Source of the DNA: Brachypterus glaber
Lineage: Eukaryota; Arthropoda; Insecta; Coleoptera; Kateretidae
Assembly (NCBI GenBank): GCA_958510825.1
Contig: OY294046.1
Location: 10,208,847 to 10,272,846, forward strand
Direction: 5' to 3'
Length of the DNA: 64,000 nt
Shown here: one piece after another, positions 35,007 through 45,249 of the stretch
Numbering within the stretch: the first letter of the stretch is position 1
How the letters are laid out: each line of letters starts with the position of its first letter
The notes under the pieces: generated by a model
What the model was told of the DNA's origin: nothing
Databases searched by the model: none
Seen by the model: only the letters and a program-made list of their open reading frames with translations
Program-made: the position numbers and the translations under genes

Positions 35007-35676
35007 ATAGTTATTGTAATTTGCAGCTAAATACTCCACAAAGTCCGATTTACACTAAAGCATGTGGCTTGTTTTGAATATCAACATAACCAAAATTTAT
35101 AATTTTTATTTACTTATTTTGCTTTTAAGATGTTTTGATGTAAAAAAAGAGAATTGATAAAGCTGTTGCCAAAAACACTTTTGTATTCCTGTAGAAACAA
35201 AATTTTCTTATAAAATCGCTTTTATTCCAATAATTTGTTTGTTTGTTTTAACCTCGTACTATTCTACTTAATTAAGCATCCCCTAAGTCCAGGACTTGTA
35301 TGGGCTAGTAGTAGAGGGAACCACCGGCTTTAATTGACTTTCGAACCAATATATCTAGGGAGTACGCCTTCGCCAAATTTCAATTATTAATTAACTGAAA
35401 AAGGCAATCGGCGCCAGTGAGGTTTGAACTCACGATCATTGGATCAGTGTCAATGCTATATCATGCCTTAGACCGCTGAGCTAATTCTCCCTAATATAGA
35501 GGAATAAACCATTGTTTTGTTCTCGTTAATGGCACGTCAACGTTCTACGGTTGGGTAAATTGGGCCTAGTCATTTCGCTTACGACGCATGCGTATCTTAC
35601 GTTGCTATGGTAATTTCGAGATTGTTTTCAAGCGGGACGGTTTAAAATAACTATACCTTAAAAAAATAAACTTTAG
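35007..35676 (-). mobile_element. Second copy of the 14850-15395 MITE, split by a SINE
   Basis: Reverse complement of the 14850-15395 element (blocks ACTCCACAAAGTCCGATTTA, GACGCATGCGTATCTTACG, and the end ACTATACCTTAAAAAAATAA). The minus-strand SINE splits it at 35234, and the + strand SINE abuts or truncates its left terminus. It has no 15069-15199-type hairpin. Confidence 0.75.
35234..35492 (-). mobile_element. tRNA-derived SINE, minus orientation
   Basis: Same SINE as 34750-35006 with a few substitutions, in opposite orientation about 230 bp away. The tRNA-like head is at 35410-35492 read on the minus strand. The tail has TTTGTTTGTTTGTTTTAACC on the + strand. Confidence 0.85.
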
Positions 35677-35863
35677 TTACCTACCTAAAAATGAACTTGT
35701 TGGTTCCAAGTTTTAAATTGTATTAAAATGCAAGTCAGTGGTAATAATTTATTTTAAATTAACTGATTAAGCTATGAAGCAAATGATTTGGCAATTCCAA
35801 ACCAAATGGGTGTTGTGGATTATTTTTCAGTTTTTTTAAAATAAATTAAGGTTTTTTTGAAAA

Positions 35864-36063
35864 NNNNNNNNNNNNNNNNNNNNNNNNNNNNNNNNNNNNN
35901 NNNNNNNNNNNNNNNNNNNNNNNNNNNNNNNNNNNNNNNNNNNNNNNNNNNNNNNNNNNNNNNNNNNNNNNNNNNNNNNNNNNNNNNNNNNNNNNNNNNN
36001 NNNNNNNNNNNNNNNNNNNNNNNNNNNNNNNNNNNNNNNNNNNNNNNNNNNNNNNNNNNNNNN
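35864..36063. other. Assembly gap of 200 N
   Basis: Exactly 200 undetermined bases, probably a placeholder length. The gap interrupts an F1 palindrome, and long inverted repeats are a plausible cause of the failure to assemble. Confidence 0.99.
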
Positions 36064-36544
36064 TACTTTTCTCGAAAACGGTTAATCCTACAGTATTACA
36101 ACAAGCGTACTTTTTTATGTATTTTTTCTTGAAGAATCATACCAAACCAATAATAAAATTACAAAAATATTGTACAGAAAAAGTTTGGGACAAACCTCCT
36201 GTTTCGCACGCCCCTGCAGGGCCCTGATTAAAATAAGTATACAAAGATGTGCCTTATTAAGATTAGTTCACATGCAAAACCTCGTTGCTATGTCTCAGAA
36301 GGTATCTGAGTTATTAAAATTTAATAACTTAGATACCTTCTGAGATATAGCAACGAGGTTTTGCATGTGAACTAATCTTAATCGGTTTTATTTAATTTTT
36401 TTGCCACTTTCAATTGAAAGTGCCCTTTAAAGTGGCTAGCTTCCGTACGACGCATTTTTAGGCATGTTTATAGGAAGCATTTGATATATTATATGATGCA
36501 GAATCACCCCTTAAAATTTTGGAACCTAGTTTAAATAAACCCTG
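36064..36544. mobile_element. Family F1 palindrome, right part (copy 3)
   Basis: Begins at the gap edge with CTCGAAAACGGTTAATCCTA and ends TTTAAATAAACCCTGTA. It includes an extra local palindrome (36285-36370) built on ATACCTTCTGAGATATAGCA. Confidence 0.75.
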
Positions 36545-36779
36545 TATCGAATTATTTTTATGCGGTCTTTTTGAAGACTTTTAAAAGGTCAAACAAGAAA
36601 AGCATAAAAAAGTAAAAGAGGAATTAAAGCGAGGGAAAGTTACGCAACTATTAACATAATACACTTTAAACCACTTTTGTGTGCGAAGTGAGGTTCAAAC
36701 ACCACATCGTCTACAAAAAAAAACAAGCCGTGAAGATATAATAAGGTATAACCCTTTGTATTTCTATAAAAATAGTTAT

Positions 36780-37262
36780 AAATTTTTGGTGTCGCTGATC
36801 ACGAATCTGTTATCAAATTTTTAAAATTTAAAATGGCGGATCCAACATGGCTGACCGAATTTGTAAAATTAAGTCTAATTGTAATAGAAATTGGTATATA
36901 TGACTTTTTGGTGTCGCTGTTCACGAATCTGTTCAGATTTTTAAAATTCAAAATGGAGGATCCAATATGGCTGACCGAATTCGTAAAATTAAGTCTAATT
37001 GTAATAGAAATTGGTATATATGAGTTTTTGTTGTCGCTGTTCACGAATCTGTTCAGATTTTTAAATTTCAAAATGGCGGATCCAATATGGCTGACCGAAT
37101 TCGTAAAATTAACTCTAATTGTAATAGAAATTGGTATATATGAGGTTTTGGGTAGCTTATTACGAATCTGTTATCAGATTATAAAAGTTCAAAATAGCGG
37201 ATCCAATATGGCGGACCGAATTAGTAAAATTTTTATATCGACCATGAACATGCAATACCTCC
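36780..37262 (+). repeat. Tandem repeat, 4 copies of about 120 bp
   Basis: Each unit has AATGG(C/A)GGATCCAA(T/C)ATGG, GTAATAGAAATTGGTATATA and CACGAATCTGTT. Because 120 is a multiple of three, a long frame stays open on both strands, but the encoded protein is only the repeat and has no family match I know. The fourth unit is diverged. Confidence 0.93.
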
Positions 37263-37382
37263 TAAGCTCCTAAGTGTGAAATGTCAAATTTTTCAGGAGC
37301 GACGAAAAACAGTTCTTAGAGTTGCTGTTTACTCTATTTTTAATATTTATAGCAATATAAATAAAGTTGTGTAAGGTTACTT

Positions 37383-37441
37383 ATGTTTATGTTTATGTTT
37401 ATTTTTAACCTCGTACTATTCTACTTAATTAAGCATCCCCT
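37383..37441 (-). repeat. SINE 3' tail fragment next to a (TTATGT)n run
   Basis: AACCTCGTACTATTCTAC and TTAATTAAGCATCCCCTAA match the 3' end of the SINEs at 34750 and 35234, preceded by three to four TTATGT units as the variable tail. This is a 5'-truncated third copy. Confidence 0.75.
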
Positions 37442-37981
37442 AAATATGTTTTAGTCTTACATTTAAACTATTCTAGCTTATATTGTACATGTAGTTAGGA
37501 GATATTGGCCAAAAATGTCAGTTAGGAGGTATTGCATGTTCATGAACGATATGTAGGTTTTTGGTGTAGCTGATCACGAATCTGTTATTAGATTTACATT
37601 CAGCACCTAAAAACCCATTATTCAAATTTTGACAAAAATCACCCCCACCCCTAAGGGGGTGGATTTAGAAAAAAAATATTTCAAGATTCAGTTTTAGCAA
37701 TCTCAAAAACCCCATACGTAAAAATTTTCACGAATATATTGAAAACATTTAAAAATATTTACCACCTCAAAAAAAAAATTTTTGTATTTTTTTTTTAAAT
37801 AATTGTTTTTTTTTATATTTTTTTTATTTTTCGTTTTTCAAAAAAAGAAATTGTTAAAAATTTTATTTTTAATTTTTAAATAGATGTTTTAAAAAAATTG
37901 TTATTTTTTTTAATTATTTTTTTTTTTTAATTGTTTTGATGTATTTGGAAAAATGCAATATACCATTTACTGTGAATAGTA
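37442..37981. other. AT-rich repeat-like DNA, no gene
   Basis: Contains long A/T runs and a CCACCCCTAAGGGGGTGGAT hairpin near 37650. It ends with ATACCATTTACTGTGAATAG, homologous to 10648-10670. Confidence 0.4.
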
Positions 37982-38700
37982 CAGAGCGGTCCAAAAGTCA
38001 CCCCCCCCTCTTAACTTTTGAACCAGTTGAGATATCGACTTCAAATTTTGAACTTTTAAATGAGACAACTTAAACTACCTTTTAGCATATATTTAATACT
38101 TCCAGCTCTTAAAATGTGGGCAGGGGGGCATGGGGGCACATTTTTTTAAATGGAAAGGGGGGGTCGTGTAATACATCATTTTAAAGCTTATAAAATTCTC
38201 CATTTAACTCCATATTTTTAAAATAAAAAAAAAAATTTTGGGTTTAAAATGGGGTTGAAAATGGGTATCTATTAATGTCAAAATTCCTCTAAAAAAAAAC
38301 AAATAATTTTTTAAAAATGCCTAATTTCATCATAAAAAAATGTTAATTATACTTTTAAACTAATTTTAGTTGACATAAATAAAAATTTATAAAAAAAAAC
38401 TTAAAAAATCGAATGTTTTAGCACAAAAAATTGAAAAATCAAAACCTTAAAAAACATTTAAAAATATTAGTTTAAATAGAGAATTTTATAAGCTTTAAAA
38501 TGATGTATCACACGACCCCCCTTTCCATTTAAAAAAATGTTCCCCATGCCCCCCTGCCCACATTTTAAGAGCTGAAAATATCAAATATATGCTAAAAGAT
38601 AGTTTAAGTTGTCTTATTTAAGAGTTCTAAATTTGAAGTCGATATCTCAACTCGTTCAAAAGTTAAAAGGGGGGGGGGGGGTGACTTTTGGACCGCACTG
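37982..38700. mobile_element. Palindromic element, family F3, copy A
   Basis: 719 bp with inverted ends CAG(A/T)GCGGTCCAAAAGTC followed by a C run. The arms include GAGATATCGACTTCAAATTT and CCACATTTTAAGAGCTG. TA flanks both sides. Sequence on either side is homologous to the uninterrupted 10640-10730 region, supporting insertion. Other copies: 47288-48014, fragments at 57872-57898 with 58868-59370, and 60822-60908. Confidence 0.88.
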
Positions 38701-39606
38701 TATAATGAATTGTGTAACATTACATATCTTTACGGCTTATTTTTTACTAAAATATTTTTTTAAATTAATTTTCTTTCAAATTCAAGGTCTGAGTTTGGAA
38801 AATGACTTTGTAAATTTTAAAAAATTTAACCTGCGGCGCTAAATACCAACAATGTAATCACATTGGAAAATTTGAATAAAACTTTTTTTTTAATCAATTT
38901 GCTTTTCAAAAATATTTTGTAATATTTACAGAAATTTTTCTCTGTGTGGGTAACATTATGTGCTAAGATTGTATAGTTAGTGATAATATTTGTGAATAAA
39001 ACATATTTTAAACTACCGTCTAGATACACTGCAGGGCAAAAGTCATGAAAACTAGAAGGTCATGGAATTTTGAAAGCAGCCGCGACTAAGCTTTTATGAG
39101 GTCCAGCATTTTTATTCAAGTTGTCAATTTTGACAACTGTCTAATTCTTTTATTTATGTATTTATGTTTTTAGTAAAAAACTTTGTGATTTTCTCATTTT
39201 AATGCTGTGATTATGAGCTTATAAGAGTCGCAAAATAGAACAAAATATTTTGTAAAATGTGAAATTCTTATGGAAAGGCAACATTAATGGAATGTAATAT
39301 AAAGGCTTTTAATGCACATTAAAATGATTGAAAAACTATAGTCATTCAATAGTCCTTCAAATTAAGAAAATATTTTGGCAAAACAAAGAAAATTTTCCAT
39401 ATGATTTTAACAAATTACCTTCTCAATCCAGTTTACTATCCCTGCAAGTAAAATTTGAAAATCACTCGGCATCTTCTAACAGGATATACACATCCAATAA
39501 CTTCCTTACAATAAGGAAAATTATTTGGCAGAACAAAGAAAAATTACCATAAGAAAATTTTTGGTCCTTTTAAGATATTACGTGCCTCTACTGACTTATA
39601 CCTATT

Positions 39607-39736
39607 CTGCCGTCCTATGAAAGACCCGCGTATCTCGATTTGTAGAATACCAGCGTTTTCAAAATATTACACCAAGTTGACGTGAAAACGTTGCTATGCG
39701 TCAAATGGAGATACGCGGGTCTTTCATAGACGGCAG
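39607..39736. mobile_element. Nested hairpin MITE with GACCCGCGTATCTC arms
   Basis: CTGCCGTCCTATGAAAGACC on the left matches the complement of GGTCTTTCATAGACGGCAG on the right, with a roughly 60-bp centre. No coding potential. Confidence 0.8.
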
Positions 39737-39869
39737 TATTATTACCTATCTATTAATTTTGGTATGTTATAGACAAAAAATTATTTATTATTTGTTTACT
39801 TTAGGCCCATTTTGTCAGCTTTAATAATTGCTAAGTGAACTTTATGCACTATTATAATAATATTTTGTA

Positions 39870-39941
39870 GGGTCACTCCATCTGGCAGAAGTTTTTGACA
39901 ACCGCCGCGGCGACAGCAAGCTACCGCTGGATGGAGTGACC
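39870..39941. mobile_element. Short hairpin with GGGTCACTCCATC arms
   Basis: GGTCACTCCATCTGGC and its complement GCTGGATGGAGTGACC bracket a CCGCCGCGG core. A related single arm occurs at 6858-6890. Confidence 0.7.
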
Positions 39942-40377
39942 GTAACATATTGTTCCAATGGAAAGTAGTTTTAATGTATCATATGTATGTCATATTATGA
40001 CATATTATGTCATAGTTACAACTGCTGGACCCAGTAAAAGCATTGTAGCAGATTCTTTCAAAATTCCATGGCCTTCTAGTTTTTATGACTTTTGCCCTGC
40101 TGTGTACCACACCCTAAATTATGGCGATCGGATAAGCACTATAAAATGTACCTAATGCGTTGAAAGTCATATTAATCTCTTCGCAGATTTATTTGCACGT
40201 ACTAGTATTACACAACAATAGTTATAGATAAAGGTGGGGTGGAACGGGGTAGCGGGGAAAAAGTCCAATTAAATTCTCATTACCTACCAGTGCAGTTTTC
40301 TAACAAAATTTCTCATCATGTTGTTCCGTATTAAACTAGATACTTTTTTAATTTATTGGGTGCTTGAATGTGTTAAG

Positions 40378-40887
40378 ATCACGAAACTGGAAACAAATGG
40401 GAAACCCACATTACCAACATCACCAAGAAATCCAACAGTTTAATCTACCTTATAACCAAAGCCTTCAAAAACCTTACTCCCGAAATGATCCTTAAACTCC
40501 ATAAATCCTTCATCAGACCCAAGATCGAGTATGACAAAGTATTTGGAGTCCATACTATGCAAAGGACATTGAATCACTTGAGAAAGTTCAACGGAAAGTC
40601 ACCAAGCTTCCAGCCTCACTAAAAAATGAACCCTATGAAAGAAGACTCCAGATACTTAACCTCCCCACCCTATCCCAAAGAAGGCAGACTTGATCAGGAA
40701 ATAAAGGCATGGAACAATACTCTTGTTCACTATTCGATGTGAAAACTATGTGATAAGTTAATGTGATTCTATATATTTTTCTGTGATATTGTAATTTTAT
40801 GTGATATATTTTAAGTTTAATTCAAATTATTGATAACAGTCTCATCGGCTAGGCCGCTTACTGTTTTTTTAATAATAATAATAATAA
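40378..40887 (+). pseudogene. LINE 3' remnant, second element
   Basis: Translations across frameshifts read WETHITNITKKSNSLIYLIT, MILKLHKSFIRPKIEY, then pieces of a KVQRKVTKLPASLKNEPYER-like block. The sequence ends in (AATAAT)n at 40870-40887. It is 5'-truncated and frameshifted, and a different lineage from 28085 and 41195. Confidence 0.8.
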
Positions 40888-41194
40888 AAATTATAAAAAA
40901 TTACAGTAAATTGTTACATAAAATTGTTAAACTATAAAAACTATTATATACTTTTAATTAATTAAGAAATTTTACAATAAAATTAAATCACATGTCTTAT
41001 AAGAATAAAGAAATTTAATTACCTGGACAAAGCGTGCTTTCGCGGGGCTCGAAGCCAGTCCGTGTTCTATGGAGCGCCGTTAGAAAGGAAATGGCCGAAA
41101 AATAACGGTCCTCACTGGCTTGGAGGTGTGGGTGCACTTTTTCCCCGGAAATGATTCCTATTGGTGAAATTATTAAATTCCTTGCATAAAAACT

Positions 41195-41813
41195 TTGTAA
41201 TTGGCCGCTAAATTGTTATTTTTAAATATCCCGCCGTTGTTGCCAACCTGCCTGGAATACGGATCCACCATTTGGTCCCCATATTTTGGCAACCATATTC
41301 AGCGAATTGAAATTGTTCAGAATAAGTTTTTACGTATTGTTCGATACAGACTTGCTCAGAATAACATTTTGTTGGATACGAATCAAACAAGGCAATATTT
41401 GGGTTAAGCTAACCTTCAAAATAGAAGAATCTTCAGTGATGTGTGTTTTTTCTTTAAGGTTCTTGCTGGATCAATTCAATCTAGTGTTATATTGGGTCAG
41501 TTTAATATTAAAATTCCATCAAGATCCTTGAGAAGTTATCCACTCCTGGAGGTTTCCTCCTTAAATACTGTTAATGCAGAAAATTCTCCAATGAACCGTA
41601 TTGTAACATTGATTAATTTAGCATGCAATACTGTTGATTTTTACAATTCTTCATATAATATGTTTAAAAATCAATTACGTCAACATTTAGGCATGTAATT
41701 TTGTTTTATATGAGTATATTACTCTTATTTTTTTTTAATTATTATTTTATACCTATTATGCTATAAGAATATTATATAAATAACTTTGTAACTGCTATAT
41801 GCGTAAATAAACG

Positions 41814-41844
<31 letters not shown>
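41195..41844 (+). pseudogene. LINE 3' remnant, third element, with (TTA)n tail
   Basis: Translated pieces LEYGSTIWSPYFGNHIQRIE, VQNKFLRIVRYRLAQNN, then after frameshifts INFKIPSRSLRSYPLLEV-like and NSPMNRIVTLINLACNTVDF match the C-terminal region of CR1/Jockey-group reverse transcriptases. The stop is at 41698. A 3' UTR of about 110 bp ends in ATAAACGATTATTATTATTA. The preceding 41028-41160 is a GC-richer segment of unknown origin. Confidence 0.85.
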
Positions 41845-41845
<1 letters not shown>

Positions 41846-41979
41846 ATGCAACAACGCTATAATCCCCAAATAATGGCGTTTATATGTCAATATAACCTAT
41901 AAAGTAAACAACCCCTTTTTATGTTAAAATGCAGCCCCTTTCTTGTATAGAAATCCCCTTGTTATGTCACAACTTTTAA

Positions 41980-42150
41980 ACTAATTTTCATTGATATAAA
42001 TAAAAATTTACAAAAAAAACTTAAAAAGTTAAAAATGTTTAAAAAATATACAGTTAAATAGAGCATATTATAAGCTGTACAGTAATGTATCACACGATCA
42101 CCCTGTTTACTTTAAAAAATCTCCCCATGCCCCCCTGTCCACATTTTAAA
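41980..42150 (-). repeat. Fragment of family F3
   Basis: AATGTATCACACGATCACCC and CCCCATGCCCCCCTGTCCAC correspond to the inner arm of the F3 palindromes, diverged and without termini. Confidence 0.6.
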
Positions 42151-42188
42151 ATTGTGATAAATTTAGATTGATCAATCAAAACGGTTAA

Positions 42189-43145
42189 CCCTTCGTTAGG
42201 CGCGCGGTCTACGATCGTAGACCATGCTTTTTTTTAGCTGGGTAACTTTTTACACGGAGTGTTTACGCTTGCGCCCCTTCGAGTAGCTGTGCATTATGCA
42301 TCAATCTATTAGATCAGTAATAATTTACACTTTGAATGGGTATAATATTGTTTTTATTCATATTGAAACCTGCCTGGTCTACAATTGTAGACCGCGCGAC
42401 TAACCACGTTACCTTTTTTATTTTGTGTTTTATGGTTTCTTTTTGTGAATATTGTTTTTCAAAGTTAGTTTATTAGTTTAAAGATAAATTAAAGATACAA
42501 TATGTCTTTACCACCAAAAGTAAATAGCGGTTTATAGGAAGACACTGGCACGAGTCTTTTTGGGCATGAAAGAGCTCATACGTAATGTTTTTGATAAATA
42601 AGGTAATTTTCTGTTCTATAAAACTAAAAACTACTTTGGACACTAAATGTGCTTAAGAAGTAAAAATAAATCGAAAAAAAAATGCTCAAATTATCATAAC
42701 TACGATTGCAAAGAGCACATGTACAAGGCGCATGAGTTACTAAAATATTGCATGATTTCGAGTCAAATTTTATAATATTTTTTTCTTTTAATTTAGGTGT
42801 TTTTTATTTTTTTATAATCGTAGATGTTAAAAAAAAAAAAACAAATGTTATAGTTTCAGTTCAGTTTGTTAAGTTATTTTTATTTTTTTTTACAAATTAC
42901 CGTACAGATGTAAAATATATGTTAGAATTGTATATCATTTTTCTTTTACCCTTAACACTTACTAAAACAATAATAATTTGAAAAAAATATGTAAATAACT
43001 TTTAAATACAACCAAATAAATAACATAAGATATTTGGTTTTTAAAAATATAAATGTGTTTTTTTTTTAAACAAAAAATAAAATGGTCTACAAGTGTAGAC
43101 CACGCGACTAATCTCGTAACTAAAACAAGCGCGCCTAACGAAGGG
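42189..43145. mobile_element. piggyBac-like MITE, 957 bp, with TTAA target duplication
   Basis: Inverted ends CCCTTCGTTAGGCGCGC and complement, flanked by TTAA at 42185-42188 and 43146-43149. TTAA and CCC-starting termini are piggyBac hallmarks. Three palindromes of the form GGTCTACNNNNGTAGACC lie at 42207-42224, 42378-42395 and 43084-43101, each adjoining a CGCG-rich stretch. No transposase domain was found inside. Confidence 0.85.
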
Positions 43146-43220
43146 TTAAAGTCCAAAACAGTTTTTTGTATAACATCCAAATGGCTTACAGTAAATTCAC
43201 AAAAATTAGGTTATTATAAC

Positions 43221-43629
43221 CAGTAGTCGGCATAAACTCAGTTATGACTCATCAACGTTGAAAATAAATAAGGAAACAAAGGCTTACGGAATAATTTTGC
43301 CGAATTATGAGGGAAATTTTTATAAAGGTCACTAAATCGAAACATTTGACAACTAATTTGTTACACACAACAATACTGACTATACATATTAACTAACTTA
43401 TATCGGTGTTTTTCAAAGAAAAAAAACGACATTCGATTTTTATCTTTTAAGAATACGAAAGTTTTTAATTTTTATTTATCGATAACTTTTTTCCCACCAT
43501 ACTCGTTTAAATGGAATTATTAAAAAAAATCAAGATAAACAGAAATAAAAATGTAAATATTTAAAACCTCGCGTCAACGCTACAGTCGACGCGGCGCCTA
43601 TGCGAGTACTGCAAATTCGCCGAGTACTG
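43221..43629 (-). mobile_element. hAT-like MITE, copy 3 (uninterrupted)
   Basis: 409 bp. Begins CAGTAGTCGGCATAAACTC and ends ATTCGCCGAGTACTG, with a perfect 8-bp duplication ATTATAAC at 43213-43220 and 43630-43637. The duplication fits the hAT preference for T at position 2 and A at position 7. Confidence 0.93.
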
Positions 43630-44226
43630 ATTATAACTTCTTAAAAATGTCATCACTAAGATGTTATCGTTCTCATAAAATTTTAAAGTAACCTAATTAG
43701 GTTAATTAGTTAGGTTAGCTAACGTGACAACATTTTCACGATTTAGTCCAATCCGGTGTATATGGATTTAACCCGCCTTTAGTTTCCTTTTTCAGGACCT
43801 TTCTCGTTCTTTTTACCATTATCCTTCTGATTTTCAAAAATTATTATGTTTTTTATTTTAATGTCAAAATAATGATTTAAATGTCAAAGTAATGTTTTCA
43901 TTGACAAAGAATTTAAAAAAAGTTTCTTTTTGTTGTTGTTTTGTTGCAACAGTTTGTTATATATGTAAAAACTAAATCAATATGTTATACTACACAGATA
44001 TTTATTTATTTTTACCAGTAATTTAAATATAAAAATATAATTCTTCGCACACACCTCTAACACAGGTTAACATAACCTAATTTATGTATGTTTTAAGTTT
44101 GTTTTCGAGGTTGTTCTGTTATTTTTTCTACGCGTTTGGTGTTTTGTGCTAGAAGGGTGAACATTTTATTTTATTATTTTTGTATATTTTATAGTGATTT
44201 TTCAAAGAACTAGTAAAGTCTTTGCA

Positions 44227-44299
44227 ATGACGTGTTTTATAAAAAGTTGTAGAAACATAAAACGACTGCTACCTGCAGACAGCAGTATCATATTTTTAG
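44227..44299 (+). CDS. Possible orphan 5' coding exon (THAP-like start)
   Basis: An ATG at 44227 opens a 24-codon frame, MTCFIKSCRNIKRLLPADSS and IIFL, which ends at a perfect GTAAGT donor at 44300. The Cys-X4-Cys followed by CRN and a hydrophobic strand resembles the start of a THAP zinc finger, whose first exon often ends near this point. I find no convincing second exon before the galactosyltransferase start, so it may be a relic, part of a gene whose other exons I missed, or chance. Confidence 0.3.
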
Positions 44300-44707
44300 G
44301 TAAGTTTGATTTTTTTAATATAACATAAGAAAACATTAAAAAGTAAGGTTATGTCGTTTATTTATTTACATTTTACCCACTAATTTAAATTTCCCGGCTG
44401 ATTTCTGACGTAACTTCCGATCAAAATGGAGGACTCGTAAATTTGTATATAACCTTGAGATGACAGCTCATCTATGTTCTTTGTCTATGCATAGGGGATT
44501 AAATTTATTCTACCAACCATACAATAAAAAACAAATAGATAATGCGCCAGTATACATGTACATGCTTATCGTTGGGTATACTTTTAGCCCAAACTGCCTA
44601 CTTTCAATATTTTGGTAAAACATTTATAAGAATCATCTGATTGTCACCATCTTTATTAATCATCATTCCACAAAAAACAACGTTTTTGTATTATTAAATA
44701 CAATTCC

Positions 44708-44845
44708 AAACTTGTTACAACAACGTTTGGTTGTAGTATTTTTAGATTTTTCTATCAGTGTAGTGCTCTAATTAGTTATAAAATGTTTTAAAATTAATAA
44801 TTATTATTATCTTTGCATCAAAACGAAGAGTATTTTACTGATAAT
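44708..44845 (+). promoter_or_regulatory. Upstream blocks conserved between the two galactosyltransferase copies
   Basis: AACTTGTTACAACAACGTTT (44708-44734 region) and GCATCAAAACGAAGAGTATT (44815-44845, 29 of 31 positions conserved) recur upstream of the second copy at 61391-61418 and 61570-61600 in the same order. They mark the duplicated promoter or 5' leader. Whether they are functional sites or simply recent duplication cannot be told from two copies. Confidence 0.6.
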
Positions 44846-44909
44846 ACTATAGATCCATAATAGTTATTTAATACTTCGGAATATACATAGATATAAATAG
44901 TTTTTAATA

Positions 44910-45249
44910 ATGATGGTGCGAATCTATAAAAAGTTAATATTTATTTTATTTTGTATTTTTACCCTTTCAGTATACATTTTGTTGAATAATGAGTCTGAAG
45001 ATTATAAAAAATTGATTAATTTGGATTTTTCGTTTAAAATACTTAATAAAGTGAAAAATAACACTGAAGATTATAACAAATTGATTGATTTGGACTTTTC
45101 ATTTAAAATATTAAATAAAGTGTGTGAAGAAGTAACGCCAAAGTTACTTATAGCAGTTCCCAGTGCACCAGAAAATTTTGATAACAGAAGCGCTTTAAGG
45201 ATGACCTGGGCTCAAAATAGAGAAGATACGAAAGTTTTATTCTTCATAG
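44910..45249 (+). CDS. Galactosyltransferase exon 1: tail, membrane anchor, duplicated stem
   Basis: Starts MMVRIYKK; two adjacent ATGs make the exact start ambiguous by one codon. It encodes residues 1-113 plus one base of codon 114 and ends at ATAG|GTAAAG. Codons 30-52 (44997-45065) and 53-75 (45066-45134) are an in-frame 69-bp tandem duplication: EDYKKLINLDFSF is followed 23 residues later by EDYNKLIDLDFSF. The paralogous exon at 62788 has only one unit. Confidence 0.9.

Larger units (their letters stand above)
39027..40104. mobile_element. Inverted-repeat element with CACTGCAGGGCAAAAGTCAT ends
   Basis: 1078 bp. Ends are CACTGCAGGGCAAAAGTCAT and the complement of CACAGCAGGGCAAAAGTCAT, continuing through GAAGG-CATGGAATTTTGAAAG on both sides. 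TA flanks the element. Two smaller hairpins are nested within (39607-39736 and 39870-39941). Confidence 0.85.

Noticed and set aside
36833..37273. 146-residue frame as a membrane protein gene
   Set aside because: It is the translation of a 120-bp satellite; open frames result from a unit divisible by three.
42489..42540. piggyBac transposase start inside the 42189-43145 element
   Set aside because: An ATG-led peptide (MSLPPKVNSG) stops almost at once and no DDE or zinc-finger segment is found; the element is non-autonomous.
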